Positions 1-9,026 of a stretch of DNA of 64,000 nt are shown piece by piece (position 1 is the first letter of the stretch; every line of letters starts with the position of its first letter). A model generated the notes under the pieces. That model had not been told where the DNA came from, searched no databases, and saw nothing but the letters and a program-made list of their open reading frames with translations. The stretch is from an uncultured Cytophagales bacterium. Lineage in GTDB: Bacteria; Bacteroidota; Bacteroidia; Cytophagales; Thermoflexibacteraceae. The stretch is from contig CALHUI010000002.1 of NCBI GenBank assembly GCA_938039675.1, positions 113,395 through 177,394 of the forward strand, given 5' to 3'. Position numbers and translations under genes: made by a program.

Positions 1-1488
1 TTGAAAGACATGGGCTTTCAGGTCGTGGTTATTTGCGACCCGGGCATCAAAGTAGAGGAAGGCTACGAACCGCACGACGACGGAGTGGCAAAAGACGTGT
101 TCATCAAATACCCCGACGGCACGTACTACCGCGGGCAGGTTTGGCCCGGCTGGTGCTATTTCCCCGATTTCACCGATAAAAAAGCCCGCCAATGGTGGGG
201 CGAAAAGTTCGTTGAGTATGTCCAAAGCGGCATAGAGGGCTTCTGGAACGATATGAACGAACCTGCCACATGGGGGCAAAAATTCCCCGATTTGGTGGAG
301 TTCAGCTACGAGGGGCAAACCGCAACCGCCCGCAAAGCCCGTAACGTGTACGGCATGCAAATGGCACGGGCAACCTACGAAGGCACAAAAAAACTGATGA
401 ACGGCAAGCGCCCGTTCGTGCTGACAAGGGCTGCCTATGCGGGCGCACAGCGCTATACCGCCCTCTGGACGGGCGACAACACTTCATCGGACGAGCATAT
501 GCTGCTGGGGGCGCGCTTGGTGAGCAGTATCGGGCTTACGGGCATTCCCTTTGTGGGCTACGACGTGGGCGGATTTGTAGGCGAACCTTCCGTTGCGCTT
601 TTTGCCCGATGGATTGCGCAAGGGGCATTCGCACCATTTTTCCGCTGCCACAGCATGATTAACACCCGCGACCAAGAGCCTTGGAGCTTCGGCGAAGAAG
701 CGGAAGCCATTTCGCGCAACTACATCAGCCTTCGCTATCGCCTGATGCCTTATATCTATTCGGTTTTCTACGAAGCCTCACAAAGCGGGTTGCCCGTAGC
801 GCGTTCGCTGGCATTAGACCACCCCTACGACGACCGCGTGTACAACACCAACTATCAGAACGAATACCTCTTCGGTCCCGGTTTGCTGGTTTGTCCGACC
901 GAAAGCACCCGTACCATCACGAAGGTATTTCTGCCCCAAGGAAAGTGGTATTACCTCTACAATAATCAGCTTTACGAGGGCAACAGCGAGGTGCCGGTGG
1001 AAAGCCCCTTAGAGTTTCTGCCCGTGTTTGCCAAAGCAGGTGCAATTATCCCGATGCAAAGTTTGGTGCAGTCCACCCAAGAGGCGCACGACGGCACGCT
1101 TTACCTGCACGTGTACCGACACGGCGGCAGTTCCGATTTTGTACTCTATGAAGACGACGGGCAAAGCTACGACTACGAACGGGGCGTTTATCACCGCCGC
1201 GTCATTGTATATCAGGGCGCATCGCGCGAGTTGATTTTGGAAACTGCCGAAGGAAGTTTTGCAAGCACCTTTACCGACCTGAAACTTATCTTGCACGGCT
1301 TTGAAGAGGAAATCGGCGATGAGGTGTTGCTCAACGGGCAGCCGCTGGCAACTGCCGACGATGAGTTGGCACTCTTAGACCCGCTGCCTAATTTTGACCC
1401 CTTAGGCAAACCGATTTTGCGGGTTGTGCAACAAAATAAAACAATCACTTGCCCGTTAGTGAACCAACGGATGGTGTTTAGATGGTAA
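1..1488 (+). CDS. GH31 alpha-glucosidase, C-terminal part (5' end outside window)
   Basis: This is the C-terminal 495 residues of a glycoside hydrolase family 31 enzyme, which cleaves terminal alpha-glucosyl or related residues from oligosaccharides. The frame is open at base 1, and full-length relatives are about 800 residues, so the N-terminal beta-sandwich and the first part of the barrel lie upstream. The family nucleophile motif GFWNDMNEP is at residues 80-88, with Asp84 as nucleophile. The acid/base motif WTGDN is at 156-160, with Asp159. The remainder is the barrel end plus C-terminal beta domains. The TTG at base 1 is not taken as a start. Its stop overlaps the start of the next gene by 7 bases, so the two are probably co-transcribed. 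Substrate specificity cannot be read from the fragment. Confidence 0.9.
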   Translation: MKDMGFQVVVICDPGIKVEEGYEPHDDGVAKDVFIKYPDGTYYRGQVWPGWCYFPDFTDKKARQWWGEKFVEYVQSGIEGFWNDMNEPATWGQKFPDLVEFSYEGQTATARKARNVYGMQMARATYEGTKKLMNGKRPFVLTRAAYAGAQRYTALWTGDNTSSDEHMLLGARLVSSIGLTGIPFVGYDVGGFVGEPSVALFARWIAQGAFAPFFRCHSMINTRDQEPWSFGEEAEAISRNYISLRYRLMPYIYSVFYEASQSGLPVARSLALDHPYDDRVYNTNYQNEYLFGPGLLVCPTESTRTITKVFLPQGKWYYLYNNQLYEGNSEVPVESPLEFLPVFAKAGAIIPMQSLVQSTQEAHDGTLYLHVYRHGGSSDFVLYEDDGQSYDYERGVYHRRVIVYQGASRELILETAEGSFASTFTDLKLILHGFEEEIGDEVLLNGQPLATADDELALLDPLPNFDPLGKPILRVVQQNKTITCPLVNQRMVFRW

Positions 1489-3395
1489 AAAAACGGCTTC
1501 GCCAATACGCTAACCGCGCCGCATTCAACAAATTGCTGTTGCTGGCAACCGACCTTTTGCTGGGGGCGGTCGCCTTTGTTTTGTCTTTGCTTTTGTTTGA
1601 AGAGCTAACCCCCGTTGCCTTAGGGCAAACTGCTGCCCTTGCCCTTGTGCTGCGATTGGCGGCATTTTTCGTTTTCAAAACCTACGCCGTCGTTATTCGC
1701 TTCATCCACCTGCGCGACATGGCAAAACTCACGCTGTCGCTGGTGCTGTCCGATAGCGTTTTGGGTGTGCTTTCCTATGCCTTTTGGGGCAAATTTTCCG
1801 CTGCCATCGGCATTGCTTACTTCACCCTGTCGCTGATGGCGCTGGCGGGCTATCGGGCATTGGTGCGCTATTTTAGTTGGGGCAACGATGCCGCCGACGA
1901 ACATCCGCCCGTTCGCTTGCTCATTTTCGGGGCGGGCAGCGCGGGACTCATCACCAAGCACGTGTTGGAACATGCCCCCGGGCTTTCTTACAAAGTCGTT
2001 GCCTTTTTTGACGACGACCCGATGAAAAGCGGCAAAACCATTGAAGGCGTGCGCGTGTTCAACGTAGCCGAACATTTCAAAGACATTATCCGAAAAAACG
2101 GCGTGCAAAAAGCCGTCATTGCCATTCATCACCTTTCGCCCGAACGCAGGCAACAGTTTATAGAATGGTGTTTGGAAGCGGAAGTTCCCGTGATGAAAGT
2201 GCCGCCGTTAAGCCAATGGTACGAAGGCGGATTCAACCCTGCACAATTAGAGAATGTGCGCATAGAAGACCTTTTGGAGCGCGAACCCATCCGCATGGAG
2301 TCGCCGCACGTGCGCCAAACGTTCAGCGATAAAATTGTGCTGGTTACGGGTGCTGCGGGCTCTATCGGGCGCGAACTTTGCCGCCAATTGGCACGCTACC
2401 GTCCGCGACAATTGTTGTTGTTGGACAAAGCCGAGTCAGCCTTGCACGAGTTGCACCTGTCGCTTTTGGAAGAGGAGCACTACCCCGATGCGCTGCCCGT
2501 TCTGGCAGACGTTACCGATGCGGCAGGCATAGCGCAAATCTTTGACCGACATCGCCCGCAAACCGTTTTGCACGCTGCCGCCTATAAGCACGTACCGATG
2601 ATGGAAAACTACCCGCAGCAGGCAGTCAAAGTCAATATTTTCGGGACAAAACACGTGGCAGATGCTGCTGTTCGTTACGGCGCGGAAAAGTTCATTCTGG
2701 TTTCTACCGATAAAGCCGTAAACCCGACCAACGTAATGGGCGCATCCAAGCGCATTGCCGAGTTGTACGTACAAGCATTGCACATGCAGGGCAGCGCGAC
2801 CACCTTTGCCATTACACGCTTCGGCAACGTTTTGGGTTCGGATGGGTCGGTCATTCCGCGTTTCAAAAAGCAAATTCAGGCGGGCGGGCCCGTAACGGTA
2901 ACTTCGCCCGATATTGTGCGCTATTTCATGACCATTCCCGAAGCGGCGCAGCTCATTTTGGAAGCGGGCGCAATGGGCAGTCAGGCGGAAATTTTTCTGT
3001 TTGACATGGGGCAACCCGTGCGCATCGCCGACTTAGCCCGCAAAATGATACGGCTGGCAGGTTTGCAGCCCGACAAAGACATCATCATCCAATTCACCGG
3101 CTTGCGCCCCGGCGAAAAACTCATGGAAGAACTCTTGCTGCAGCAGGAAAACACGCTGCCGACCTATCACCCCAAAATCCGCATTGCCAAAAATATTCCG
3201 CTGATTAACATGCAGGAGATAGATTTTTCATTGCAAGAATTTCAACATAAAACTGCAGAAAATGCCGACGATACGGAAATTGTACAGCTAATGATGCGCT
3301 TAGTACCCGAGTTTCAAAGCACAAATCCTAAGTTTGCAGCCATCGACGTGGAAAAAATCTGTAACAATCGGAACTTTTCTTCGTTTCCTACATAA
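1482..3395 (+). CDS. Membrane-anchored nucleotide-sugar 4,6-dehydratase (WbpM/CapD/FlaA1 type)
   Basis: A 637-residue member of the polysaccharide biosynthesis dehydratase family, which converts UDP-GlcNAc-type sugars to 4-keto-6-deoxy intermediates for surface glycans. Four hydrophobic segments fill about residues 15-130. A first Rossmann-like domain has GAGSAG near 150. The catalytic extended-SDR domain begins with VTGAAGSIG near 285. The STDKAVNPTNVMGASKR block matches the family active site, where the usual YxxxK tyrosine is replaced by methionine. The gene overlaps the upstream GH31 gene by 7 bases. No other capsule or O-antigen genes are adjacent, so the glycan it serves is unknown. Confidence 0.9.
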   Translation: MVKKRLRQYANRAAFNKLLLLATDLLLGAVAFVLSLLLFEELTPVALGQTAALALVLRLAAFFVFKTYAVVIRFIHLRDMAKLTLSLVLSDSVLGVLSYAFWGKFSAAIGIAYFTLSLMALAGYRALVRYFSWGNDAADEHPPVRLLIFGAGSAGLITKHVLEHAPGLSYKVVAFFDDDPMKSGKTIEGVRVFNVAEHFKDIIRKNGVQKAVIAIHHLSPERRQQFIEWCLEAEVPVMKVPPLSQWYEGGFNPAQLENVRIEDLLEREPIRMESPHVRQTFSDKIVLVTGAAGSIGRELCRQLARYRPRQLLLLDKAESALHELHLSLLEEEHYPDALPVLADVTDAAGIAQIFDRHRPQTVLHAAAYKHVPMMENYPQQAVKVNIFGTKHVADAAVRYGAEKFILVSTDKAVNPTNVMGASKRIAELYVQALHMQGSATTFAITRFGNVLGSDGSVIPRFKKQIQAGGPVTVTSPDIVRYFMTIPEAAQLILEAGAMGSQAEIFLFDMGQPVRIADLARKMIRLAGLQPDKDIIIQFTGLRPGEKLMEELLLQQENTLPTYHPKIRIAKNIPLINMQEIDFSLQEFQHKTAENADDTEIVQLMMRLVPEFQSTNPKFAAIDVEKICNNRNFSSFPT

Positions 3396-3489
3396 AGTAA
3401 GCACAAGGCGTGAAACTCTTTTCTGTGCTGTTGTGCCAATCGATGATAAAACATACAACCCAATCTAACCGTCAACCTTTGAATGACTG

Positions 3490-6096
3490 ATGCCGAAGAA
3501 CCTTGTCATAGTAGAGTCGCCCGCTAAGGCAAAAACTATTGAGGGCTATCTGGGAAAAGAATACACTGTCAAGTCAAGCTATGGGCATGTGCGCGATTTG
3601 CCCAAAACAGACGATGCTATTGACATCAAAAACAACTTCACACCGCGCTATGAAATTTCGGAAGACAAGCGCGAGATAGTTGCTCAACTCTCTAAACTTG
3701 CCAAAGAGTCCGACGTGGTGTGGCTGGCAACGGACGACGACCGCGAAGGAGAAGCCATTTCATGGCACTTGTACGAAGCGCTGCGCTTAGACCGCAAGGA
3801 TACTCGACGCATTGTTTTCCGCGAAATTACTAAGTCGGCTATTCAAAAGGCGATTCAGCAGCCGCGCAGCATTGATATTGACCTTGTCAATGCCCAACAG
3901 GCACGCCGCATTTTAGACCGCTTGGTAGGTTTTGAACTGTCGCCAATTTTGTGGAAAAAAATCAAAGGCGGACTTTCCGCAGGGCGCGTGCAGTCGGTTG
4001 CCGTACGGCTCATCGTAGAACGCGAGCGCGAAATCATCCGTTTCAAATCCGAATCGGAATACAAAATTACTGCCGTTTTCACCTTAGACAAAGGCAAAGA
4101 ATTACAAGCCGAGCTTCCTAAGCGATTTAAAACCGAATCAGAAGCCGAAGCGTTTTTGCAACGCTGTATTGGAGCAACCTTTACAATTGCCAATCTGGAA
4201 AAGAGACCTGCCAAAAAATCCCCCGCACCGCCGTTTACAACCTCTACTTTGCAGCAGGAGGCAAGCAATAAGTTGCGTTTTGGTGTATCGCAAACTATGC
4301 GATTGGCACAGAAACTCTATGAAGCAGGGCATATTTCCTACATGCGTACCGATTCGGTAAACCTTTCCGACGAGGCAATGGAAGCCGCTGCCAACGCCAT
4401 TAAAAAGGAGTACGGCGAAACCTACCATCAGCCGCGCCGCTACAAAACCAAGTCGGAAAGTGCGCAGGAAGCCCACGAAGCCATTCGCCCGACTGACTTT
4501 TCGCGTAAAGTGGCAGGCGACGACCGCAACGAGCAGCGACTCTACGAATTGATTTGGAAACGCACCATCGCTTCGCAAATGGCAGATGCCAAATTGGAGC
4601 GCACTACGGCAAGCATCGGCATTTCCACTGCGCCCGAAATTCTGGAAGCAACGGGCGAAGTCATCCTTTTTGACGGTTTTTTGAAAGTTTATTTGGAATT
4701 CAACGGCGAGGAGGAAGACGAAGAACAAAAGGGTATGTTGCCGCCGCTGCAAGTGGGGCAAGTGCTGGATTTGAAACATCTGAGAGCCACCGAGCGATTC
4801 AGCCGCCCGCCTGCCCGCTATACGGAAGCAAGTTTGGTGAAAAAGTTGGAAGAATTAGGCATCGGCAGACCTTCCACCTACGCCCCGACCATCACTACGA
4901 TTCAAGAGCGCGGCTACGTGGTCAAAGAATCACGCGAGGGCAGAGAGCGCGCCTACACCGAACTCACTTTGCAGCAAAACAATATCAGCAAAGCACAAAA
5001 AACAGAAAACACGGGTGCGGAAAGCATGAAACTGTTTCCGACCGACCTTGCCATGCAGGTCAATGATTTTCTGTTAGCACATTTCCCGAACATCATTGAC
5101 TACTCATTCACTGCCAAAGTAGAGGAAGAGTTTGACCACATTGCCGAAGGCAAAACTGAGTGGCAGAAGATGCTGGAAAGTTTCTACAAAGGCTTTCACC
5201 ATCAGGTAGAGGACACGCAGAACAATACAGACCGTGCTTCAACTACCCGCAAAATCGGCATTGACCCGACCACCGGCAAGGAAATAATCGCCCGCTTGGG
5301 CAAATACGGGCCTTACGTGCAGTTGGGCAGCGAGGAAGACGGTACCGAAAAGCCGCAATTTGCAAGCCTGCGCAAAGGGCAGTTCATAGAAAACCTCACT
5401 TTGGAGGAGGCGCTGGAATTGCTGGCAACCCCGCGCGAAGGGCGTTTGCTGGGGCATCACCCTGAAAACGGTAAAGAAATGATTGTCCGCATCGGCAAGT
5501 ACGGACCCTATGTGCAGTTAGGCGGCGATGAGGAAGGCGTAAAACCGCAATATGCGAGCCTGCGCAAAGGGCAATCACCTGAAAAAATCACGTTGGAAGA
5601 GGCATTAGAGCTTTTCAAACTGCCGCGTGAGGTCGGTCAGATAGACGGCAAACCCGTTGTAGCCGCCATCGGCAGGTTTGGTCCGTATGTGAGCTACGAC
5701 AAGCAGTTTTTTTCATTGCCCAAAACCTTAGACCCGCTAACCGTTACGCTGGATGAAGCCAAAGAAGTGATTGAAAAAAAGCGCAAAGCAGACGCGGAAA
5801 AAGTCATTAAAGTATTCCCCGAAGATGCAAGCATCCGCATCCTGAACGGACGCTGGGGTCCTTACATTGAGGCAGGCAAGAAAAACTTCAAACTGCCCAA
5901 AGGAACGGAGCCGGCCTTGCTTTCCTTTGACGAGGTAAAAGCAATGGTCGCCGCAGAAGCCCCGAAAACAGAGGCAAAAGCAAGTACAAAAACAGCAGCG
6001 ACTGCCGCAGCCAAAGCAACTACCAAAAAGGCATCGGCAGCCAAGACAACCAAGGCGACTGCCGCCAAAAAAAACACAACAACTAAAAAGAAATGA
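3490..6096 (+). CDS. topA: DNA topoisomerase I (type IA)
   Basis: Relaxes negatively supercoiled DNA by single-strand passage. The 868-residue protein starts with the Toprim domain (NLVIVESPAKAKTIEGYLG) and carries the acidic metal motif ATDDDREGEAISWH near residue 80. The catalytic tyrosine is Tyr284 in the motif ISYMRTDS. I see no CxxC zinc-finger motifs. Instead the C-terminal third has at least three tandem repeats built around the pattern R(I/L)GKYGPYVQLG, and then a Lys/Ala/Thr-rich basic tail of about 60 residues. This repeat-plus-basic-tail form occurs in several phyla. The start ATG at 3490 gives the expected N-terminus. Its stop overlaps the next start by four bases (ATGA), which indicates translational coupling. 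Confidence 0.97.
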   Translation: MPKNLVIVESPAKAKTIEGYLGKEYTVKSSYGHVRDLPKTDDAIDIKNNFTPRYEISEDKREIVAQLSKLAKESDVVWLATDDDREGEAISWHLYEALRLDRKDTRRIVFREITKSAIQKAIQQPRSIDIDLVNAQQARRILDRLVGFELSPILWKKIKGGLSAGRVQSVAVRLIVEREREIIRFKSESEYKITAVFTLDKGKELQAELPKRFKTESEAEAFLQRCIGATFTIANLEKRPAKKSPAPPFTTSTLQQEASNKLRFGVSQTMRLAQKLYEAGHISYMRTDSVNLSDEAMEAAANAIKKEYGETYHQPRRYKTKSESAQEAHEAIRPTDFSRKVAGDDRNEQRLYELIWKRTIASQMADAKLERTTASIGISTAPEILEATGEVILFDGFLKVYLEFNGEEEDEEQKGMLPPLQVGQVLDLKHLRATERFSRPPARYTEASLVKKLEELGIGRPSTYAPTITTIQERGYVVKESREGRERAYTELTLQQNNISKAQKTENTGAESMKLFPTDLAMQVNDFLLAHFPNIIDYSFTAKVEEEFDHIAEGKTEWQKMLESFYKGFHHQVEDTQNNTDRASTTRKIGIDPTTGKEIIARLGKYGPYVQLGSEEDGTEKPQFASLRKGQFIENLTLEEALELLATPREGRLLGHHPENGKEMIVRIGKYGPYVQLGGDEEGVKPQYASLRKGQSPEKITLEEALELFKLPREVGQIDGKPVVAAIGRFGPYVSYDKQFFSLPKTLDPLTVTLDEAKEVIEKKRKADAEKVIKVFPEDASIRILNGRWGPYIEAGKKNFKLPKGTEPALLSFDEVKAMVAAEAPKTEAKASTKTAATAAAKATTKKASAAKTTKATAAKKNTTTKKK

Positions 6097-6821
6097 GAAC
6101 TTTTACATACCTGATGGGATTGCTGGCAACAGCAATCCTGTTTTCGGCTTGTCAGAATACCGACGAACAATTTGCCACCAAAGCCCGCGAACTGTTAGCC
6201 AAGCAAGATTACAACGCAGTAGTTACCCTGCTGGCACCTAGAAAAGCGGCTTTACAAGATGCGGATGCGGTCAATATGCTGGGGTTCGCCTACATGGAAC
6301 TGCGCCAAACCGACTCGGCAATGTCTTGCTTTAATCAAGCCATTAAATTGAACAATCAGAACTACAAATATTTTTACAACCGCGGCAATGCTTTCTGGCA
6401 AATGGGAATGCCCGAAGAAGCCCTCAAAGACTTTGACCGTGCGCTGGAATTAGACCAAACCGTGTATGAGTTGTATCTAAATCGTGGGGCAATGTTGGCA
6501 GCCATGGGGCGGCACAAAGAAGCAATTGCCGATTTTAACCGTGCTGCTGATATGAACAAAAGCGACCGCAATATTTTCTTCAATCGCGCACAGAGTCATC
6601 TGGCATTGAAAGAGTTTGATAAAGCCGCCGAAGACCTGCAATATTGCACCGAAATAGCACCCGATTTTGCCCGCGCCTATTACATGCTGGGTTTGGTGGT
6701 TTATGCCCGACTGCCCGAAACTGCCAAAAACGACCCTCAAGGCTGCGAATACCTGCAAAAAGCCGTCAGCCTCGGTATGCCCGAAGCGCGCGATTTGCTC
6801 TACGAAAAATGCGGGCAGTAG
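6093..6821 (+). CDS. TPR-repeat lipoprotein
   Basis: A 242-residue secreted lipoprotein of unknown function. The signal peptide ends in a lipobox (LFSAC, Cys20), so it is predicted to be lipid-anchored in the envelope. The rest is built of about five tetratricopeptide repeats (for example the helices around YNRGNAFWQMGMPEEAL and LNRGAMLAAMGRHKEAI), which typically mediate protein-protein contacts. It overlaps topA by four bases and shares its transcript. Such topA-linked TPR lipoproteins have no assigned job that I know of. Confidence 0.85.
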   Translation: MRTFTYLMGLLATAILFSACQNTDEQFATKARELLAKQDYNAVVTLLAPRKAALQDADAVNMLGFAYMELRQTDSAMSCFNQAIKLNNQNYKYFYNRGNAFWQMGMPEEALKDFDRALELDQTVYELYLNRGAMLAAMGRHKEAIADFNRAADMNKSDRNIFFNRAQSHLALKEFDKAAEDLQYCTEIAPDFARAYYMLGLVVYARLPETAKNDPQGCEYLQKAVSLGMPEARDLLYEKCGQ

Positions 6822-6891
6822 ATGACTAAGGTCATCGTTGGTGACGTTGGTTGTTGTTATCTTGCAGCCGTTTCACAAACCGACAATAACC

Positions 6892-7554
6892 ATGAGATAC
6901 CGCTGCCTTTTCATCCTTGGCATTTGCCTGCATGTGGCATGTGCTGCGAAGGATTCCTTGCAAACATCTTTGCAACGTTTTGGCGGAGGGGGATATTTCA
7001 AAATCGGTTACGGGGCAATTGCGACAGAGGGGATTCCCGCCGTACTGAACAGCCGCAGCACCTTCGCCCCCGATGTGCTCACCGTAGGCGGTGGTGGTTT
7101 TGCTTATCTGAACCGCGTGGTAATCGGTGGCAACGGATTTGGTATGGCAGGCAGCCGACACGGCGATACGCTTATTACGCACGGCGGCGGAGGATTTGAG
7201 TTCGGTTATGACCTGCTCAACGGAGCTAACCGCCAATTGCTGGCAACCGTCATGCTGGGCGGCAGAAGTACGACCATCAACATAACCAATCGCAACAATG
7301 GGCCCGTGTTTATGTCGGGCAGCATCATGGCAGGAATTAACCTGCATCTGCTGCAATATATATTTTTATCCCCCAAAGCATCAGAGGCCTCGGGGGGCAT
7401 CCATTTCGGGCTGCAGCTCTGTGCATGGACAAGTTTAGGTGGCGGCACTTGGGAGCGGGATGGCAGAAAAATAGCGGGTTCCGGCAACTATCAGCCGCAG
7501 GGTATCATACTTTCTGCTACGTTTGGCGGTGCAGGTTTTGGCAGTAGGCGATAG
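6892..7554 (+). CDS. Glycine-rich secreted protein, possible outer-membrane beta-barrel
   Basis: I do not recognise a named family. The ATG at 6892 begins a clear signal peptide (MRYRCLFILGICLHVACA). A longer TTG-initiated reading is possible but would put 18 residues before the signal. The mature part, about 200 residues, is rich in Gly and in alternating hydrophobic/polar stretches, ends in an aromatic-poor basic GSRR tail, and looks like an envelope or outer-membrane protein. A 6-bp hairpin (GATGAC-TAAG-GTCATC, 6821-6836) sits between it and the TPR lipoprotein gene. The gene is convergent with the tolC-like gene, with only 8 bases between them. Confidence 0.6.
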   Translation: MRYRCLFILGICLHVACAAKDSLQTSLQRFGGGGYFKIGYGAIATEGIPAVLNSRSTFAPDVLTVGGGGFAYLNRVVIGGNGFGMAGSRHGDTLITHGGGGFEFGYDLLNGANRQLLATVMLGGRSTTINITNRNNGPVFMSGSIMAGINLHLLQYIFLSPKASEASGGIHFGLQLCAWTSLGGGTWERDGRKIAGSGNYQPQGIILSATFGGAGFGSRR

Positions 7555-7562
7555 TTTTGTGC

Positions 7563-8996
7563 CTATTCCATGATATCTCCTGCCGGGTTGCGGCCTGCTG
7601 CCCACAGCAGTTCAGCAAACGACTTGGCGTATTTAAACTGGAAGTCCACTAATTTCTGTTCGCCTTCCAACAGCTTGGCTTCCCGACTATTTACCAAAAA
7701 CAGGGAACTCTCGCCATTGAGAAACTTAATCTGTTCGCCGTTCAGAAGAACCTGATAGTTATTTACCATCTGTTCCTGTAAGCGCAGTTGGGTGCGTAAA
7801 TTTTGCAAATCGTTATATACGGCGCTGATGTCGTTCAAAATTTCGCGGTTCAATTGCGATAACTCAAATCGGCTTTGTTTAATCTTGATATTGGTTTGTG
7901 CCAATTTTGCCCGCTCTTTGCGCAAAAACAAAGGAAAGGAAAAATCAATTCCGTATTTGTAATTATTGCGGAAGAATGCGCCGGAATTGGCTTCATCAAA
8001 GAACGGCGACTGCCCTAAGAAGTTGTAGTTCAGATTAATAACCGGTTTGAGCATTTCTATGGCAAGCCTGCGCCCTACTTCCAATTGTTTGATTTTAAAA
8101 TCCAATTTGAGCAATTCGGGGTGGTTCTCACGGGCGTATTGCAGCAAAGTTTCCAATTGGTCGCTTTCGCCAAGCTCGTGCAGGTTATTTGTAGGCAGGG
8201 CATTGTCGGGCAACTCCAATGGTTGGCTGTCTTCGTCCCACAGGTGATTGGAAAGTATCAGGCGTGTATTATTCCAGAAAACAGAACTGTTGTTAAATGC
8301 TACTTCGCGCTCTTGCAGGGTGATTTTTGCCTCAACAGAGTCAATAGCGGCCAAATCACCTTGCAGGATGCGGGCTTTGACTGCTTCGTAGCGGATTTTA
8401 GCCAAATCTACCCCTTTGCGTGCAATTTGTAATTGTTTGTGTGCAGCATACCACTGCCAGTAGTCTTTGGTTGCCTGCAACACAATTTTGTTAATGGCTT
8501 TTATCCGTTCGGCTTCCAACATGCGGTTCATGTATTGAGCCTGTTGTAAAACGGCGCGCCGTTCGTCAAACAGTAAACCTTGTGCAACAGGCAAAATAAT
8601 ACCGGCATAGAGTAAACCCGAGCTTGGCGTACTTTCTTTCGGGTTCAGGTAGGTGCCCGAGTTTTGCTCGAAGCCTACTTTAAAATCCGGCCCGAAGACG
8701 GTCGGAATTTTCATTTCGGCATTCCATGTGTTGAAATAATTCTGCTTTTTGAAATCCTTAAATTCGTGGCTGGCTGCCATTTTGGGGTCAAAAAAGCCGC
8801 GTGCCAAGCGAATTTCCTGCTTGCCCATTTCCGAAAGCAAATTGGCCTGCTTCACTATCGGGTGGCCGACAGCCAATTGCCGATAGAAGTCTTTAATACC
8901 GAATATGGTCATATCATTGCCGGCTTTGAGTTTGTCTTCGGGGTAGAAGGCAAAGAAAGCCACAATAATGGATACTCTTGATAAAATACGCTTCAT
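7563..8996 (-). CDS. TolC-family outer-membrane efflux protein
   Basis: A 477-residue outer-membrane channel component. An N-terminal signal-like segment (RVSIIVAFFAF) is followed by the two long-helix TolC repeats, seen as heptad-rich stretches around residues 140-230 and 335-460 (for example FELSQLNREILNDISAVYNDLQN). It is the last gene of a three-gene set, 30 bases after the HlyD-type adaptor, and should form the outer exit duct for that exporter. Substrate is unknown. The gene is on the minus strand and convergent with the glycine-rich protein gene. Confidence 0.85.
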   Translation of the reverse strand: MKRILSRVSIIVAFFAFYPEDKLKAGNDMTIFGIKDFYRQLAVGHPIVKQANLLSEMGKQEIRLARGFFDPKMAASHEFKDFKKQNYFNTWNAEMKIPTVFGPDFKVGFEQNSGTYLNPKESTPSSGLLYAGIILPVAQGLLFDERRAVLQQAQYMNRMLEAERIKAINKIVLQATKDYWQWYAAHKQLQIARKGVDLAKIRYEAVKARILQGDLAAIDSVEAKITLQEREVAFNNSSVFWNNTRLILSNHLWDEDSQPLELPDNALPTNNLHELGESDQLETLLQYARENHPELLKLDFKIKQLEVGRRLAIEMLKPVINLNYNFLGQSPFFDEANSGAFFRNNYKYGIDFSFPLFLRKERAKLAQTNIKIKQSRFELSQLNREILNDISAVYNDLQNLRTQLRLQEQMVNNYQVLLNGEQIKFLNGESSLFLVNSREAKLLEGEQKLVDFQFKYAKSFAELLWAAGRNPAGDIME

Positions 8997-9026
8997 GCTG
9001 TCATGCCTGTTTCTTGCTCACGTGAA

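Noticed and set aside
3401..3436. Hairpin GCACAA/TTGTGC between the dehydratase gene and topA as a terminator
   Set aside because: Only 6 bp with a 24-base loop and no T-run; too weak to call.
4138..4779. A 213-codon minus-strand frame inside topA
   Set aside because: Antisense shadow of the topoisomerase core.
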